Shown: positions 43,835-55,199, counted from the first letter of the stretch. The stretch: 64,000 nt of DNA from Macrolepiota albuminosa (GCA_027475525.1 JAMWFC010000077.1:558001-622000), one strand, 5' to 3'. Translations and numbers: made by a program. The notes: generated by a model from the letters alone, not told the origin.

Positions 43835-46159
43835 TTACATTAGATCTCTTGCAATTTGGGGGAAAATAAAATTAGAAAGCACCTGCCTAAATTTATCAAT
43901 TGCCATTGAGGCCAATTCTTGCCACATGGCCACCTTTTTGTGGGCATATGACTGGAGACCTCTTTTCTTCACTGACATACCATGCTTCAACCAAATATCT
44001 GCCTGGTTGAATAAATACTGCACTGTCTACTCCATTTCACTTGTGACAAGCTGATATTCCTCTGTCCATCTGTTGCATTGTGCTCTAGCACATAGATAAT
44101 GAACATGATTAACTAAAGAGATATGTTCATGAATGGATGTAATGATAACGGAAATGGTAACGAGGACTCATATTCAGAAATAGTTGCAGATTCATTTTCT
44201 GTATCAGAATTAGAGTGCCATATCCAAGATACCTTGATCCTTGATGAACCAGGAATGTTGAGATCTCATATAGCTGTGCTTGCATTCAAATCCACTTTTT
44301 GTAGAACCAGATACTTTCTCTAAATGCTGGGGTCCGATCCCAGTCACAGCAGTGCACTGCGGCATCATGCATAGGCACGAGCCTTCACCAGGATTGAGGC
44401 CTGGATTTTTTGAAGAGATGTGCGAGCTCAAGTTTTCACATTCTTGCTTGGGGTGACCTAGACAACGTGAGAATATAGGAATGATTTCTCTGCAATAAAT
44501 TCCCGAAGAGCTTGCAGGAGCCTTTCAATCTGAATCAAGCGCAGATTGCACTCTATCATTGTTAATGGTGAGACATTACCCATGATCATAAATGAGAAGG
44601 AGATTTCAAAATCTTCTGGAACAACTACATCCATTGGTCCAAGGGTATCTGCCAGCAGTACCAGCAGATCCGCTGGCTGTCCATCTTCCACCATTTCATT
44701 GTTGTCAAAGACTCTGGGAACTTCATCTGGTTCCAGGAGAGCAGTCCACCTTCCACTAGCAATAAACCCACTCCTGTCTTGAGAAGCAGCAAGGACATTA
44801 AGTCAAACCCTTAATAGTTCTCTTTCCGCCTTAACCTTTTGCCGATCATCATTGCTTGCATGCCGATTCAAACGGCAAACCTGGTCCTGAATTGCAATTC
44901 TGAGCTTCCAATTAGTGGGATAGGTTGGGCCATCAGCAATACACCTTACTGCTGCTCCTCAATGTCAAGGGCAAGTTGAATCCAGAAGGAATGAATATCT
45001 GTTGCTGCAACATCCATTGAGTGGTTTCCACTGTCTGCTGCTATTCGGTCTTCACTTGCACTATTGAAGGTCATTGTACAAGCTTTCAGAATATCCATTG
45101 CTTTACAGTTTCTCTTCTCTCTGAGCCTTTCTGCCTTAGCTATTCCAGCTTCCCAGCTTGTTAGTAAATCCGTTGATATTCTGATGGATCGCTCGGTGAA
45201 ATATTGAATGGCTGCATCTCTCATCTCAACAGCAGTTCTGTACTTTCAACATAGGAATGGAACCATGTCAAGCAACTTCTTCCAGTTTGAGTCACACATG
45301 TGATTATCAAGGATTTCTGCCCAATGTGCCAAGGTAGCCATATGGGCCATCTGTGAGACTTTATTTAGTGTAGACCAGAGACTTTCAATTATCTCCCTAG
45401 CCAAATGACCAGCCCTGGGAATGAAGGACAGGGCAAAGTGGAAAAAACAATCCTCCTTATGCCTATAGATATGAAGAAGTTCAGAAAATTTGACACACCA
45501 TTGGCATGCTATGTCATATACCAGTAGGAGACGCTGAATCCCATCCATGTTGGTTGTCTTAACTGCCTATGTGATGGAAAAGTCTGTGTAAACCTGGCCT
45601 TCACCACGGGTCAAGTTTGTTACACTATTAGAAGCAAAGCAGCCATGCCATGTACATGCCATTGCAACAACCAGTAATGTCGCATGACTTGTTCATCATT
45701 AGGGCCTTTTCAATAGCTTTGAATGTGTTTTTACAAGCTGCTCCCTGGACAGACGGAGGTCCAGCAGACAGCCGATGGACAGGATTGAATTGATGAGCGG
45801 ATGACGGACAGGTAGAGTTAAAGAATGTTACTTACCGTTGGCTGTTCCTTTGCGCGCTTGAGATAGTGGGTGAGCTCATCCCTCCTGGCCATCATACCAC
45901 CACCTTCTGAATGCCATACATCATAAGCAGGATTAGAATGTTGGACATGATCCACCTTGAAGTTGCCATCCATCATTAAAGAACAATTGAACTTCCACCA
46001 AACAGGATCTTCTTCCCAGTTGGATGGAAGATTGATTCCTGGTTGAGGGCAAGCCGGACAGAATATTGCAAGTTCACCACAGTCCAGCACCATGGGATGC
46101 CTCAATTCATCATGTCCAAAGCCTGCCCACTTCAACTTCTTCAGCCACCACTATGAACA
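43835..46159 (-). pseudogene. KDZ transposase
   Basis: Read on the minus strand in pieces. 46135-45818: KLKWAGFGHDELRHP, then LAIFCPACPQPGINLP, MDGNFKVDHVQHSNP and VWHSEGGGMMARRDE. After an intron, about 45740-45600: NTFKAIEKALMMNKSCDITG and WHGCFASNSV with a small deletion. 45548-45246: RLLLVYDIACQWCVKF, HIYRHKEDCFFHFALSFIPR, REIIESLWSTLNKVS and LDNHMCDSNWKKLL. 45224-44946, then about 44694-44458: RLIQIERLLQALREFIAEKS. The FCPACPQPGINLP, DGNFKxDH, YDIxCQ and ESLWSxLN blocks are diagnostic of the KDZ superfamily. The N-terminal cysteine-rich part was not found. Stops and shifts make it inactive. Confidence 0.85.
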
Positions 46160-46396
46160 AGAAATTTGTCATAGCTCGCGGTAAAGGTTATCCATCTCAC
46201 CAGAAAATGCAATTGGGGAAGTTATTCTTGCAATTTTCTGCCAGTGCTGGTAGGCGGATGCTTTGCACTCTAGATTTGACATTGGTGGCCAACTACTTTG
46301 GGAGTTGCTGCGAGCCCATCCCCTTGGGCCAGGGAGAGGGTCCTTGGCAGGGACTGGCAGAGGGATGGAAGATGGTTGAGGGGGTGATGGAGATGT

Positions 46397-48085
46397 TCAT
46401 GTGGGAGTCGTCTCTGAGGATGTTTGTTGAAGTGGAGATGGAGTGACGGTAAGAGCGGATAAGTCAGCAGCATAATGGGATTGGTCAGTGGCAAGGGCAG
46501 AGGTGTCACCAGTAGGAACGAATACGTCAGCAGTGGGGTCAGGAGTGGTTTCTTCCTCTTTAACGATGGGTCCAAGTCCACTATGCCCTGTTGGATGCAC
46601 TGCCACATCATCCTGAGCTGATGGACTGGAGGGACGGATGAAGATGTGAAGTTGATTCTGCAAAGTGTCAACCACACCCCAAATATTGCAGATCTGCTCT
46701 TTCATCTGACGGATCCGTCTGGCGTGGTCTTCAAGTATCTCATCCGCAAGAGAAACATTTGTTTGCAGGGTTTCTATGTGGCCACCGAGCGTGTTGACTT
46801 GAGTCTGGTAGCAATGGAAGAAGTCCTTGATACGCAGTAACCAGCTCTCCTCAGCCATGACAAACCTGTCCCGCACCTGCTCCCCAACATTCCGCAATGC
46901 TTCCTGGAACCCATTCTCCATCCTGTCCAAACGGCTCTCCACCCCTGCCATCACACCAGCCATAATATTCTTACTGTGACTAGACTCCATTGCCCGCTCC
47001 TTGCCCTTTCCCTTGACCAGAAGAGGATCCGCTGGGTGGTTGGAGGTCAACGGTTGGGATGGATGGATAGACAGTTTTGATGGTCCCACGATTAGACTGG
47101 CTGGTTCATCTGCTAACTATTGGTTAGCTATTTGAGCAGAAAAAGAGTTTTATACTGTCATCACTCTTAATAATCCTCACTGACTTCTTTCTCAGTGGTT
47201 TTTTCCCCTTGCCCTTGTTGCTGGGCTTGACGGTTTTCTTGACAATCGTCAGGCTGCATGTTTGTTTGCAAATAAGCCAGCAGGGATTGCATGCAGTGCC
47301 ACCCTTTGTCCTGACACACTGTAGCCGCTTACTTGCACAATATTGGCAAGGGGGGTTCATGTGCTGACTCTCGCAACGAGGTGCTGACCTCAGATACCTG
47401 CCCAACAGCATCCCTCTAGTAATTTCCTCCTTCAGTATCCTGCCCTCTTGTTCTTCCTCTTCCTCTTCATCCTTGTCCTTCTGCTCCTCTGGTATCAAAT
47501 GGCTACCAGGAGGTGGATGGTTATCAATGTAACTCACCCGTTTTTGCTTCTTGGAGGTTGGTGACGGACCAGATGAAACTCCTGCCACCAGAGGACTCAG
47601 TCGTTTTCTCTTTTTCAGAATTGGTGATGGACTAAACAAATCTCCTGCTGCTGGCCTATAACCTATCTGGTTTTTTTGTGCCAGTGCTGTCAATGGACCG
47701 GCCTCAGTCAACAGATCCAGTCACTTGTCACCCCCACTTAGTTCTTCCTCCCTTCCGCTCCTCTGGGACCATTTTTTCGCAGCGTCCTTCAACCGCCTGG
47801 TCATATCCTCATCAAAAAGTGTGCTCTGGAGTAGCAGGATAACTTTGTGGATGAAACTTCTCCTGGCATCAAGGAGGAGTTTCTTGTCACCCTGGACCTG
47901 GCTGATTGTCAGCCACATGTCAACCTACAGGACAACTATTAGTGCATGTCTAGTAGACAGGAGTGCTTGCATCTTACCAGGTTCTTCAGCTGTCCTTTGA
48001 GTTGATGCAGGTCTCCTCTGAGAGCAAGGTACAATACTCAAACATCCATGTCAACGACCCGTTGATGGAGTTCTTCATTAGACAT
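46397..48085 (-). pseudogene. Zn2Cys6-like coiled-coil protein carried by the KDZ element
   Basis: The first exon starts MSNEELHQRVVDMDV at 48085. A donor GTAAGA and an acceptor CTGTAG lead to DMWLTISQVQGDKKLLLDAR at 47918. In-frame stops after MDV (CGA to TGA fits) and after GGDK at 47721 (TGG to TGA fits) are followed by the same frame. A basic NLS-like KKRKR occurs twice. A cysteine cluster with spacing CX2CX6CX8CX2CX7C (CQYCASKRLQC, then CNPCWLICKQTC) at about 47380-47255 fits the fungal Zn2Cys6 consensus. Lysine-rich KGKGKKPLRKKS follows. After a further intron, 47089-46397 holds a long coiled coil (ESRLDRMENGFQEALRN, HARRIRQMKEQI). It may bind element ends or host DNA; inference. Confidence 0.6.
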
Positions 48086-48089
48086 GGCG

Positions 48090-48264
48090 GATGGAGGATT
48101 AAAGAAATGGATGAGAACTTTACACAAAGCTAGTTCTGAAAATAGATATCATGTGACCCTGTTTAAATTACAAAAGAAGTTTGATTTATTGCTTGACAAA
48201 CCTTACTTTATTTATCTTACAGTTTAGTAAATAACAATTAGCTAAGCAGGTCAAAAATTCTAGA
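48090..48264. other. promoter side of the KDZ accessory gene
   Basis: AT-rich, no ORF. It separates the accessory gene from the right inverted arm. Confidence 0.4.
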
Positions 48265-48278
48265 CAGTTTGATATTAC

Positions 48279-48357
48279 TGCACTAGTGGGAGTTGAACCC
48301 ACCTACTGCAAGACAGAATGGATACCAATGGATAAAATTCCACTAGACCACCAATGC
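48279..48357 (-). repeat. tRNA-Gly-like unit, right arm
   Basis: The best preserved unit. The minus strand starts GCATTGGTGGTCTAGTGG, very like eukaryotic tRNA-Gly, and ends GGTGGGTTCAACTCCCAC then TAGTGCA. The first 7 nt pair with CTAGTGC (two G-T pairs), and the T-stem is perfect. The middle does not fold as a normal anticodon arm, so I call it tRNA-derived. Confidence 0.6.
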
Positions 48358-48438
48358 TTATTATATACTGCTATGGTGTAAATGTATATCAGTCTAATAT
48401 TCTGTGTGTGGTCAAAAATCTCGACAGTTTGATGTTAA

Positions 48439-48517
48439 TGCACTAATAGGAGTCAAACCCATTTACTGCAAGATACAAGGAATACCAATTGAGAATATTC
48501 CACTACACCATGGATGC
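48439..48517 (-). repeat. tRNA-like unit, right arm
   Basis: Minus strand GCATCCATGGTGTAGTGG start, GGGTTTGACTCC B-box region, ending TAGTGCA with one change. Related to the neighbouring unit at 48279. Confidence 0.55.
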
Positions 48518-48720
48518 TTACTAGACACTGCTATAATGTAAATAAATATCAGTCTAATATTGTTAATTCAATACAGATAAACCAGTTGCGGTAAATTCTT
48601 GGATCTGTCCATGTACAGGATACCACTTCAGCGGACCCCTTCCACCCTCTGTCAATTTACCAAAAGTAAAAATTGATAATACTATCCATTCAAATTCTGT
48701 ACAATACAGACTTGTAGTAA

Positions 48721-48800
48721 GCGCCTGTGGTACAATGGAATATTGATACATTGATATTTCATGTTGTGTGCAAGAGGCGGGTTCAACTTCTGCTAGTGCA
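48721..48800 (+). repeat. tRNA-like unit, right arm
   Basis: GCGCCTGTGGTACAATGG start and GGCGGGTTCAACTTCTGC T-arm, ending TAGTGCA. Confidence 0.55.
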
Positions 48801-48987
48801 TATTATATAATAGCAGCAGGCCAGTTCATTCCAGTATATCCCGTGTACTGGAATCCTCATGTGCACAAATTCCGCCATCCTATACCTGCTTCAGTAATTT
48901 CTAGAGTTTTGAATAGATCAACTTAATGATGCTAGCGAGTGATGAACAGATTTTTTATTAGGGCTTACAGGCCCTATTAAAATATTT

Positions 48988-49068
48988 GTCACTAGCGGGA
49001 GTCAAACCCACCTTATGTGCAAAAATATAAAATATCAACCTATCAATATTCTATTGTCACCATTAGAC
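48988..49068 (-). repeat. tRNA-like unit, right arm
   Basis: Minus strand GGTCTAATGGTGACAATAG start and GGTGGGTTTGACTCCCGC T-arm, ending TAGTGAC. Confidence 0.55.
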
Positions 49069-49499
49069 CCCATTAAGGTGGAGTAGTAGAACCCGCCGCT
49101 GTACACAGTATTGAATATCAATAAACAAATATTCCACTGAACAACTGAGACTGGTTGCACCGCTGATATCAGCTGGGTCACATGCTGACATCCACTACCG
49201 TCCGCTGGCTTGCCAGCAGACAGTGGACACTCACGCACCCACTTCTGCCCTTCCCCCTCTTTCTCCCCCATGCTATCCTCTCCACTCCCCACACTACCTC
49301 ACACACCACCCCCATCTACCACATGCACTCTGCTTCCCTCCTCACCCCTGACCTGACATCCAATGTCTGCTATGTCTGCTGGTACACCCACATTCCTCCC
49401 CTTCCCCATCCCTCCTCTGCCACCCCCCACGCTCTCCGAGATGCCACCCTATGCAGCGGACGTCCATGCACCTCCTTTCCTTCTCTCCCACCCTGATGC

Positions 49500-49640
49500 C
49501 AGGCGATGCCGGACAATGCTAGGAATTGCCAACAGATTTCCATGGATGCCAATGGATATCAGCAGATATCTGGCAGATGCCGATAGATGTCCGATAGATG
49601 TGGACGGATGCCCACGGATGCCAGCTGATGGCAGATGATG
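49500..49640. repeat. subterminal short repeats, right arm
   Basis: GATGCCGATAGATGTCCGAT- and GGATGCC-type words at roughly 10-12-bp spacing, the complement of the left array. Confidence 0.55.
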
Positions 49641-49790
49641 CCAACGCCCCTTTCAAGCCACAAAACCTCTTTTGGGAGATATGCCACCCTCCTTCCACCT
49701 CAAAATATCTATATGGGGACCTGCAGGGACGTAGGTGGATGTCTGTTCATTGTGTTATCTGATCTTTGACTCTATCTGTTGGTAACGGAC

Positions 49791-49868
49791 CTGTGGTGCA
49801 ACGGTTAAATGTGCGCTCCATTGCTGGAGGCCTGTCCAAGGCCAGGAGTTTGATTCTCCCCCACAGGC
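49791..49868 (+). repeat. tRNA-like head of a possible SINE (long variable arm)
   Basis: A perfect 7-bp acceptor-like stem CCTGTGG...CCACAGG encloses an A-box TGGTGCAACGG, an anticodon-like hairpin CTCCA/TGGAG, a variable-arm hairpin GGCCT/AGGCC and a B-box region GGAGTTTGATTCTCC. This is the layout of a class II (Ser/Leu-type) tRNA. No CCA-compatible end or good anticodon loop is seen, so a SINE head is likelier than a gene. Confidence 0.5.
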
Positions 49869-49869
49869 A

Positions 49870-51861
49870 TACAACGGGCAAGACAATGTTTCTTTTTCTT
49901 TGGTCCAACCAGCCCCTGTGGACCTGCATAGGCCTCTGCAGATGTCCGCTGGTGCCCTGAGCAGGCCTGGGAGTGCCTGTATAGGTTTGAGTGGGTCAAC
50001 ATAGCTCTGCATGGATGTCTCCTGGTGGCTTGTGTAGGCCTGCATAGGTGTCAGGGGACTCCTCATTTCTTCCTTTTCTCACTCCTTATATCTTCACTCT
50101 CCTTCCATTCATTCTCTTATTTCTTCTGACATTATTTCATTTTACTGTTTCTATTCTTTCAACACTATCTGTTAGTATTACTCTCAGCCCTTGAAATGCT
50201 CTGGTTCTTTAGCCACCATTCAGACAAGTGTGGGCCTATTCAGCACCGCTTCCAGACTGCTTATATAAGCCAGAGTTTGCCAGAGTTTGCCCCTTATTTG
50301 TACAAGTATTTGTGTAGGCAATTTTCGAGTTTTTAAGGTTTTGTTGTACTGTACAGTTGTTTCCCATGCTTCAGAGGCCCCAGAAGCGTCCAACCTGGCA
50401 TAGGGAATCCCTAGACTTGTTTTCTTTGGATCTTCCTCTGCCAGGTGAGTAGCTACCTTGATATTGTCAGTATATATTCTAATACACTTTGGATCTCCCT
50501 CTGCCAGCTGTGTGACTGAGCCACAGCCTCTAGAGATCGCCCTTACAATAGGTCTGCAAGGTCCTTTTGTGGACATATGCTGGCATTGGGGGTGGGAAAA
50601 GCAGAGAAGGGGAGGCGTGCAGCCTTGAGTTATTGCGGGAAGGAAGGGAGAGGGAAGGGAAGTGGGGAACCTTGAGGAGGGTTGATTCATGCCATGACAT
50701 CCACCAATAAAGGAGGCTTTCACTCGTGGGCTGATGCCCGCTGGTGGCCGCTGATGCACATTGACATCTGCTAGTGTCTGCTGGCATCTGCTGAGCCAGC
50801 ATGTGCATGTATGTGCCTGCCTTTTATTGATTCACTGGACCGTGTTATACAGCACATTGTGATATGTCTGCGGCTCTGTATTTTATGGCACTGTGGGCAC
50901 TGTGCTGCTCCAGTGTAGCGGACTCTGCTGGACACATATGGTACAGCACAAAGCAAGCTCCCATATAACGTATAACACGTACTGTTGTGATGTCTCTATG
51001 TGAAATAGGGGGATGATAGACAGGATTAGTTTAGTTTTCCCTTTTTGAATAATATCTTGTTCCAGTTATCAACAGTCTCAGTGAAGTCAGAATCAATCTG
51101 CTTATACCATGACTAAGTTTCAAGTTTGTTCCACATGTATCAAAGCTTTCTTGGTGGAACAAGATCTCATTCATTGTCAGAAAACAACCCAACATGCCTA
51201 CAGGTCAACTGTCATAAATCATCTAATAAACCACCTCAGTACCAGCCTGCCACAACCTGAGTGGACTGATGGGCAGGAAGCTCATCAAGTAATACATTCA
51301 GTACAAACTCTCATGTCTTTTCTGAGATGTTTGCTCTGTCTTATAGAGTGGGCATGTCACGCAAATTGCTCTTGTAGACACAGAGTCCAACTAGACAGAC
51401 TTTTTCAATGGTCACGTTTCTATGTGCTCTGGTACCATAGTTACTTTGTCTTCATCATCCTGCAGGGTTTTCCAAGGCACAACAATCTTCTGATATTTCC
51501 GTGTCTTCTTCCACGTACTTGGCACCTGGGTTACCTCCATCTGTAAGTATGCCAACAACACCTGCATGAGGTCAAACACCATTTTTGTGCCTAACAGACA
51601 AAGACCATGGAGTTGTATACTGTAATATACTCCTTTCCTACTTGTATGTATGGATGTTGATAGAGACCCTTCATCAATGCTATTACTGTGCCCAGTTGAG
51701 CTTATTATTCTTCAGTGTGATCCCATGTGTTTCTAGGTTAAACCTACATCATTTGGCAAGTCTATGCTTAATCTGGCTCAGTACGCAAGTAAAGGGGAAG
51801 TAGAAAGACAATATCTAAGGAACACAAAACAAATGCGACAGCAAAAATGACATTCTGTTTG
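49870..51861. other. no confident gene; repeat fragments
   Basis: Words such as CTGCTGGCATCTGCTG near 50770-50790 resemble the subterminal repeats of the KDZ arms. 51006-51107 is an eroded copy of 25009-25110. A 145-codon frame at 51109-51546 and a 179-codon minus frame at 50759-50220 have no motif I recognise. Confidence 0.4.
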
Positions 51862-52402
51862 GTCTCTTATCAACAACTGGGCTATCACAGTTCTACAGCT
51901 TACAACACATCTCACCCATATTTCCAGCTCTAGTGCCTCATCATCTGCTCAGAGCAGAAAGGTCTCTTACCATCAATGTCATACATCATTTTGACATCAG
52001 AACTGGGAGCATTGTAGAGCGGAATAACACTCAAAGCGAGACCAGCTTGAGTTTGCCAAACACTCTCCTGCCTCTAGCATCATCACAATCCATGTTGTCA
52101 TCTTCACCTCTTTCCAAGCCTCCAACAATGTCAACTCCTGCCCCACACAGCCACAGCCACCGCAATATCTCTCCTGTGCCTCATCATCTATTGCCAGAGA
52201 AGCGGGGAAAGCTCCAGCATGCAGGTAACACAGTATGGGTGCACAACTTGGGATCACAGGGTCTGGTGTAGGTATGGGCATTTATGTAGGTGTTGATGGG
52301 ATGCAGCGGATGAATATGGATAAGGATGAGAGAGTGAAGAAGGAGCATGTGTCAAGGCATGGTTGAGAAAAGTAGCCAAAGGATTTTGAGGCCTGGGAAT
52401 TA
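51862..52402. repeat. segment S, right copy (eroded)
   Basis: Counterpart of 19605-20061 in the same orientation. Most CG dinucleotides of the left copy read CA or TG here (for example CTCGGAGCGG versus CTCAGAGCAG), with small insertions. Confidence 0.7.
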
Positions 52403-52609
52403 ATGTCTAATCCTCAGTCTGCATCATCAACAACTGAATTTCTGTACCTAGTAATATAAAGACACAATTAGTGTCTTATCTAGCCAGTACAGTTGTGCCA
52501 GTCTGTATCATAAACGACTGAAAGCACCCGACTATGTGTAGCAAGTATATAAATGATGTTTGTATCATGCCAATAAAGTGTGATATTAGCGAAGATAAAT
52601 TGTACTTTG

Positions 52610-52889
52610 TTTTTCTTCCCCATATATTCCTGTCATTCTTCTAGATATATTATTTCTTTCAAATGAAAAGACTAGTATTTTAACTTATTGTGGAGGATTT
52701 GTATATTTAAACTTAGAATAGTTGAGTCTGATACAGGAATTTATGAGGACAAAAATTAACCAGTGTTGGGTAGAATATAGAATGAATACAAGATTACAAG
52801 GTCACTCAGACATGATGCATGAACACAATGGTCACTTATAAAACAGTATATGCAACAGAGACTTCTTCAACAAGAAAAGTGATTGTAAC
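52610..52889. repeat. unit F next to family copy 4
   Basis: Matches the flank of copies 1 and 3 (TTCTAGATATATT, GAAAAGACTAGTATTT, GTGGAGGATTTGTA). Confidence 0.75.
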
Positions 52890-52899
52890 ACCTCTGCAA

Positions 52900-53763
52900 T
52901 TATATGGCTGAAGACATAGCAGCTTCTTCAATAAGACTTACAAGGACTTGAAAGAGATCAATCTCGTTCTAGTCGCAGTCAGGATTGGTAGGGATGTCAA
53001 TGACTTCACAGCAAAGTTTAATAGGCTCCAGCGTCTTACAACCTTCCTTGAGAGCGGTAACCATAGTGAACAGAACCCAACTAGTCAATAGCATCAATTT
53101 CCGGTAGGTGGCAGTGGGATACATGATGTGGGCCTAAAAAAGCAATCAGGATGAGTATCGTGCTCAAAATTGAAGAAGACCTCAATATACTTTATAGACT
53201 CCATCTGGTCCATCAGAAAACCTCTTCTAGTTATCAACCTGTGCTATCAGAGCAGCAACATCAAAAGCATTTATAGAAACTTCATCCTGTGGAATATTCT
53301 CCAAATCTGGAATCAACTCGTGATGTTTTTTGTAGCGCAAGAGGCTGTGAGTAAGATGAAAGATAGGTAACTGATTGTCAGTGACTGAGCAGCCTAGAGT
53401 GAATGGAATATCAAAGTATATTCCATTAACTACAATCTTGTTAGCACTGCAATTTATGACAGGAATCTGCCTGTCATGGCTAATCATAGACATGATATAG
53501 TCGATTATGTCAAATAACTCCATGATTATCTTGTCATCACTGTACTTCTGACAAATCATTGTCTCCAGATGATGCATATAGTTCTTGAGTGGTTGATGGT
53601 AGGGGAAAACTGGAACACATCCTCTTGGACAATGATAAGAAGCAGGTCTAGGGATAATAAGGGCTTCAATGTCTTGTGGAGACCAGAGAGCTGGGTCAGA
53701 CTTATCCAACAAGTAGTTGTAAAGGGGATTATGCCTAAGGGGCCTGAACATGCTCCTACCCAT
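52900..53763 (-). pseudogene. two-exon family, copy 4 (two stops)
   Basis: Exon 1 runs from MGRSMFRPLRHNPLYN at 53763 through DPALWSPQDIEALIIPRPAS and NQLPIFHLTHSLLRYKKH. It meets TAG at 53229-53227, where copies 1 and 3 read Gln (CAG to TAG). Exon 2 (about 53124-52900) keeps YPTATYRKL and EVIDIPTNPDCD but then TAG where Trp is expected (TGG to TAG). It is closest to copy 1 and differs mainly by transitions. Confidence 0.75.
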
Positions 53764-53974
53764 CTGTCCTTGTGTGCTGATGTCAAGTATATAAGATCTG
53801 AGTTATGAAGTGAAACCATGAGAGTCCTAAGGATCATGTGTGTCAATCAACTCAGAGGGAAATTCACACATTCAGATTGGCACAATGTAGTTTGTTCAAT
53901 TAAGTCCACAAGTGGTGATCAGACTATGATGTACAAAGTCTTGTTTTCAGGTTGTTAGTTGGAGTTATATGCTC

Positions 53975-55168
53975 TCAACCACTTAACAGCATCAAAGAAT
54001 GCTCCTGCTTTCCCTGCCTTAGCCACGAGATCCGACTATGCATGTCGTCATTTCCCATAACACAGAGTATATGAAAGAGCTAACTTACCAAATTGGCATG
54101 TACAGCAAATCTGTGCCTTACACCAGTGAAGAATGTACAATTGTAGCCTGGAAGATATTTCTCAAATCCAAGGATGTCATCAGCCACAGCTTGCAGGGCT
54201 GGGGTAAATGCTGTGTCTAGCTCAGCCCTATCCAAGTAATCAATGATCAATGATCATAAGAGGGAACTTATTCACATACATGTTAAACTGGATCAGGACA
54301 TGAGAATTGTTTTGCAAAATGAAAAAGTCATCTGGAACAGTAAGCATTGATAGATGGGCCATGATTCTGACTTTGATTCTGTTTTGCTGCAAGAGACAAG
54401 TAGTATACAGACTTTTAAAGAGCATTTTCAGCTACTGAATCCAATTGATTCGGATCATAAGGAAGTTACCTCCGAAACAGTATCCTGTGGCCACGAACTC
54501 CATGAATCCCTCCTTTTGGAGTTTTTCAATGGCAGTCAGAAGCGTAGACATTGTCTGTGCCTTACCATAGTTGATGGCCCATGCTGTGATATTGAACTAT
54601 GTAAACAAATAACTAAAGTCCGTAGAACAACAATAGTCATTGAAGAGCTCACTGTTGGATCATCAGCAGGAACAGGGTCACTATTTAGATAATTGGGAAT
54701 GAAAGTATCAAAGCTATTCGAAGGGAAGTTGTCTGCCATTAACTGGTGTCAAAATTTTCAGCAAAGATTGTGATAAGAGTATGTCCTCACGGACCTTGCT
54801 GTTAACCAAAGGTAGACTAAAGATATCTTTTGTATTTCTATCAGGTATTAAGATAAGTATCCAGAGTTTGACTTACCTGTCAAAAATACAAGTGCACATT
54901 TTGTGTTAGCAAAATAGTTGGCTTTAGTGATGTAAGTATCCACTCTATTAATTGTCTTCATGATACCTATCAATTTGTACACCTACTTAACAGTCCCATC
55001 AGGACAGAGGATTGGCGAGAAGACTTTATTTTTGGGAGTCCCTTCAAATGTGACTTCTTTGATGCAATCATTGGTAAGTGAAATAAAAATACCCAAGGCA
55101 CTGGTAGCGAATAAAGTAAGGACCAAGATGGCAGCACCAGATTTTATTGTCACTATTTGCAAGTTCAA
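53975..55168 (-). pseudogene. dienelactone hydrolase-like pseudogene
   Basis: Intron-containing remains on the minus strand: N-terminal NDCIKEVTFEGTPK (55080 region), RVDTYITKANYFANTKCALVFLTG with a GTAAGT donor (about 54950-54875), PLVNSKV (about 54800), FPSNSFDTFIPNYLNSDPVP (about 54735), IKVRIMAHLSMLTVPDDFFI (about 54370), DTAFTPALQAVADDILGFEK (about 54210), FFTGVRHRFAVHANL (about 54110) and a C-terminal AGAFFDAVKWLRAYN (about 53990). Order and spacing match fungal dienelactone hydrolase family proteins. The HGFAV block reads HRFAV (GGA/AGA-type change), the nucleophile region YCFGG is degraded, and several stops occur. It is unlikely to be active. Confidence 0.65.
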
Positions 55169-55199
55169 AAAGTACCTCTAAAGGGCAGCTTGGCTTTTA

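Larger units (their letters stand above)
40250..49680 (-). mobile_element. KDZ-type DNA transposon with long inverted arms
   Basis: Inverted arms of roughly 1.3-1.4 kb (40250-41580 and about 48265-49680) enclose about 6.7 kb with three minus-strand genes: a Zn2Cys6-like coiled-coil protein, a KDZ (Kyakuja-Dileera-Zisupton) transposase, and an acidic repeat protein. The arms match by eye along their length, for example AATCTCC.AAAA.AGGTTTTGTG at the ends and ACAGAGGGTGGAAGGGGTCC inside. I found no target duplication: the left end abuts the LTR of element C, so the original left flank may have been displaced. Confidence 0.75.
48265..49680 (-). repeat. right inverted arm of the KDZ element
   Basis: Mirror image of the left arm, with tRNA-like units at 48279-48357 (-), 48439-48517 (-), 48721-48800 (+) and 48988-49068 (-), then the pyrimidine-rich stretch (49195-49500) and the subterminal repeats (49500-49640). 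The unit at 48279 has no evident partner on the left. Confidence 0.85.

Noticed and set aside
48279..48357. A functional tRNA-Gly gene.
   Set aside because: Acceptor and T-stem pair, but the anticodon arm does not fold normally, the B-box has CA in place of CG and several degraded copies surround it.
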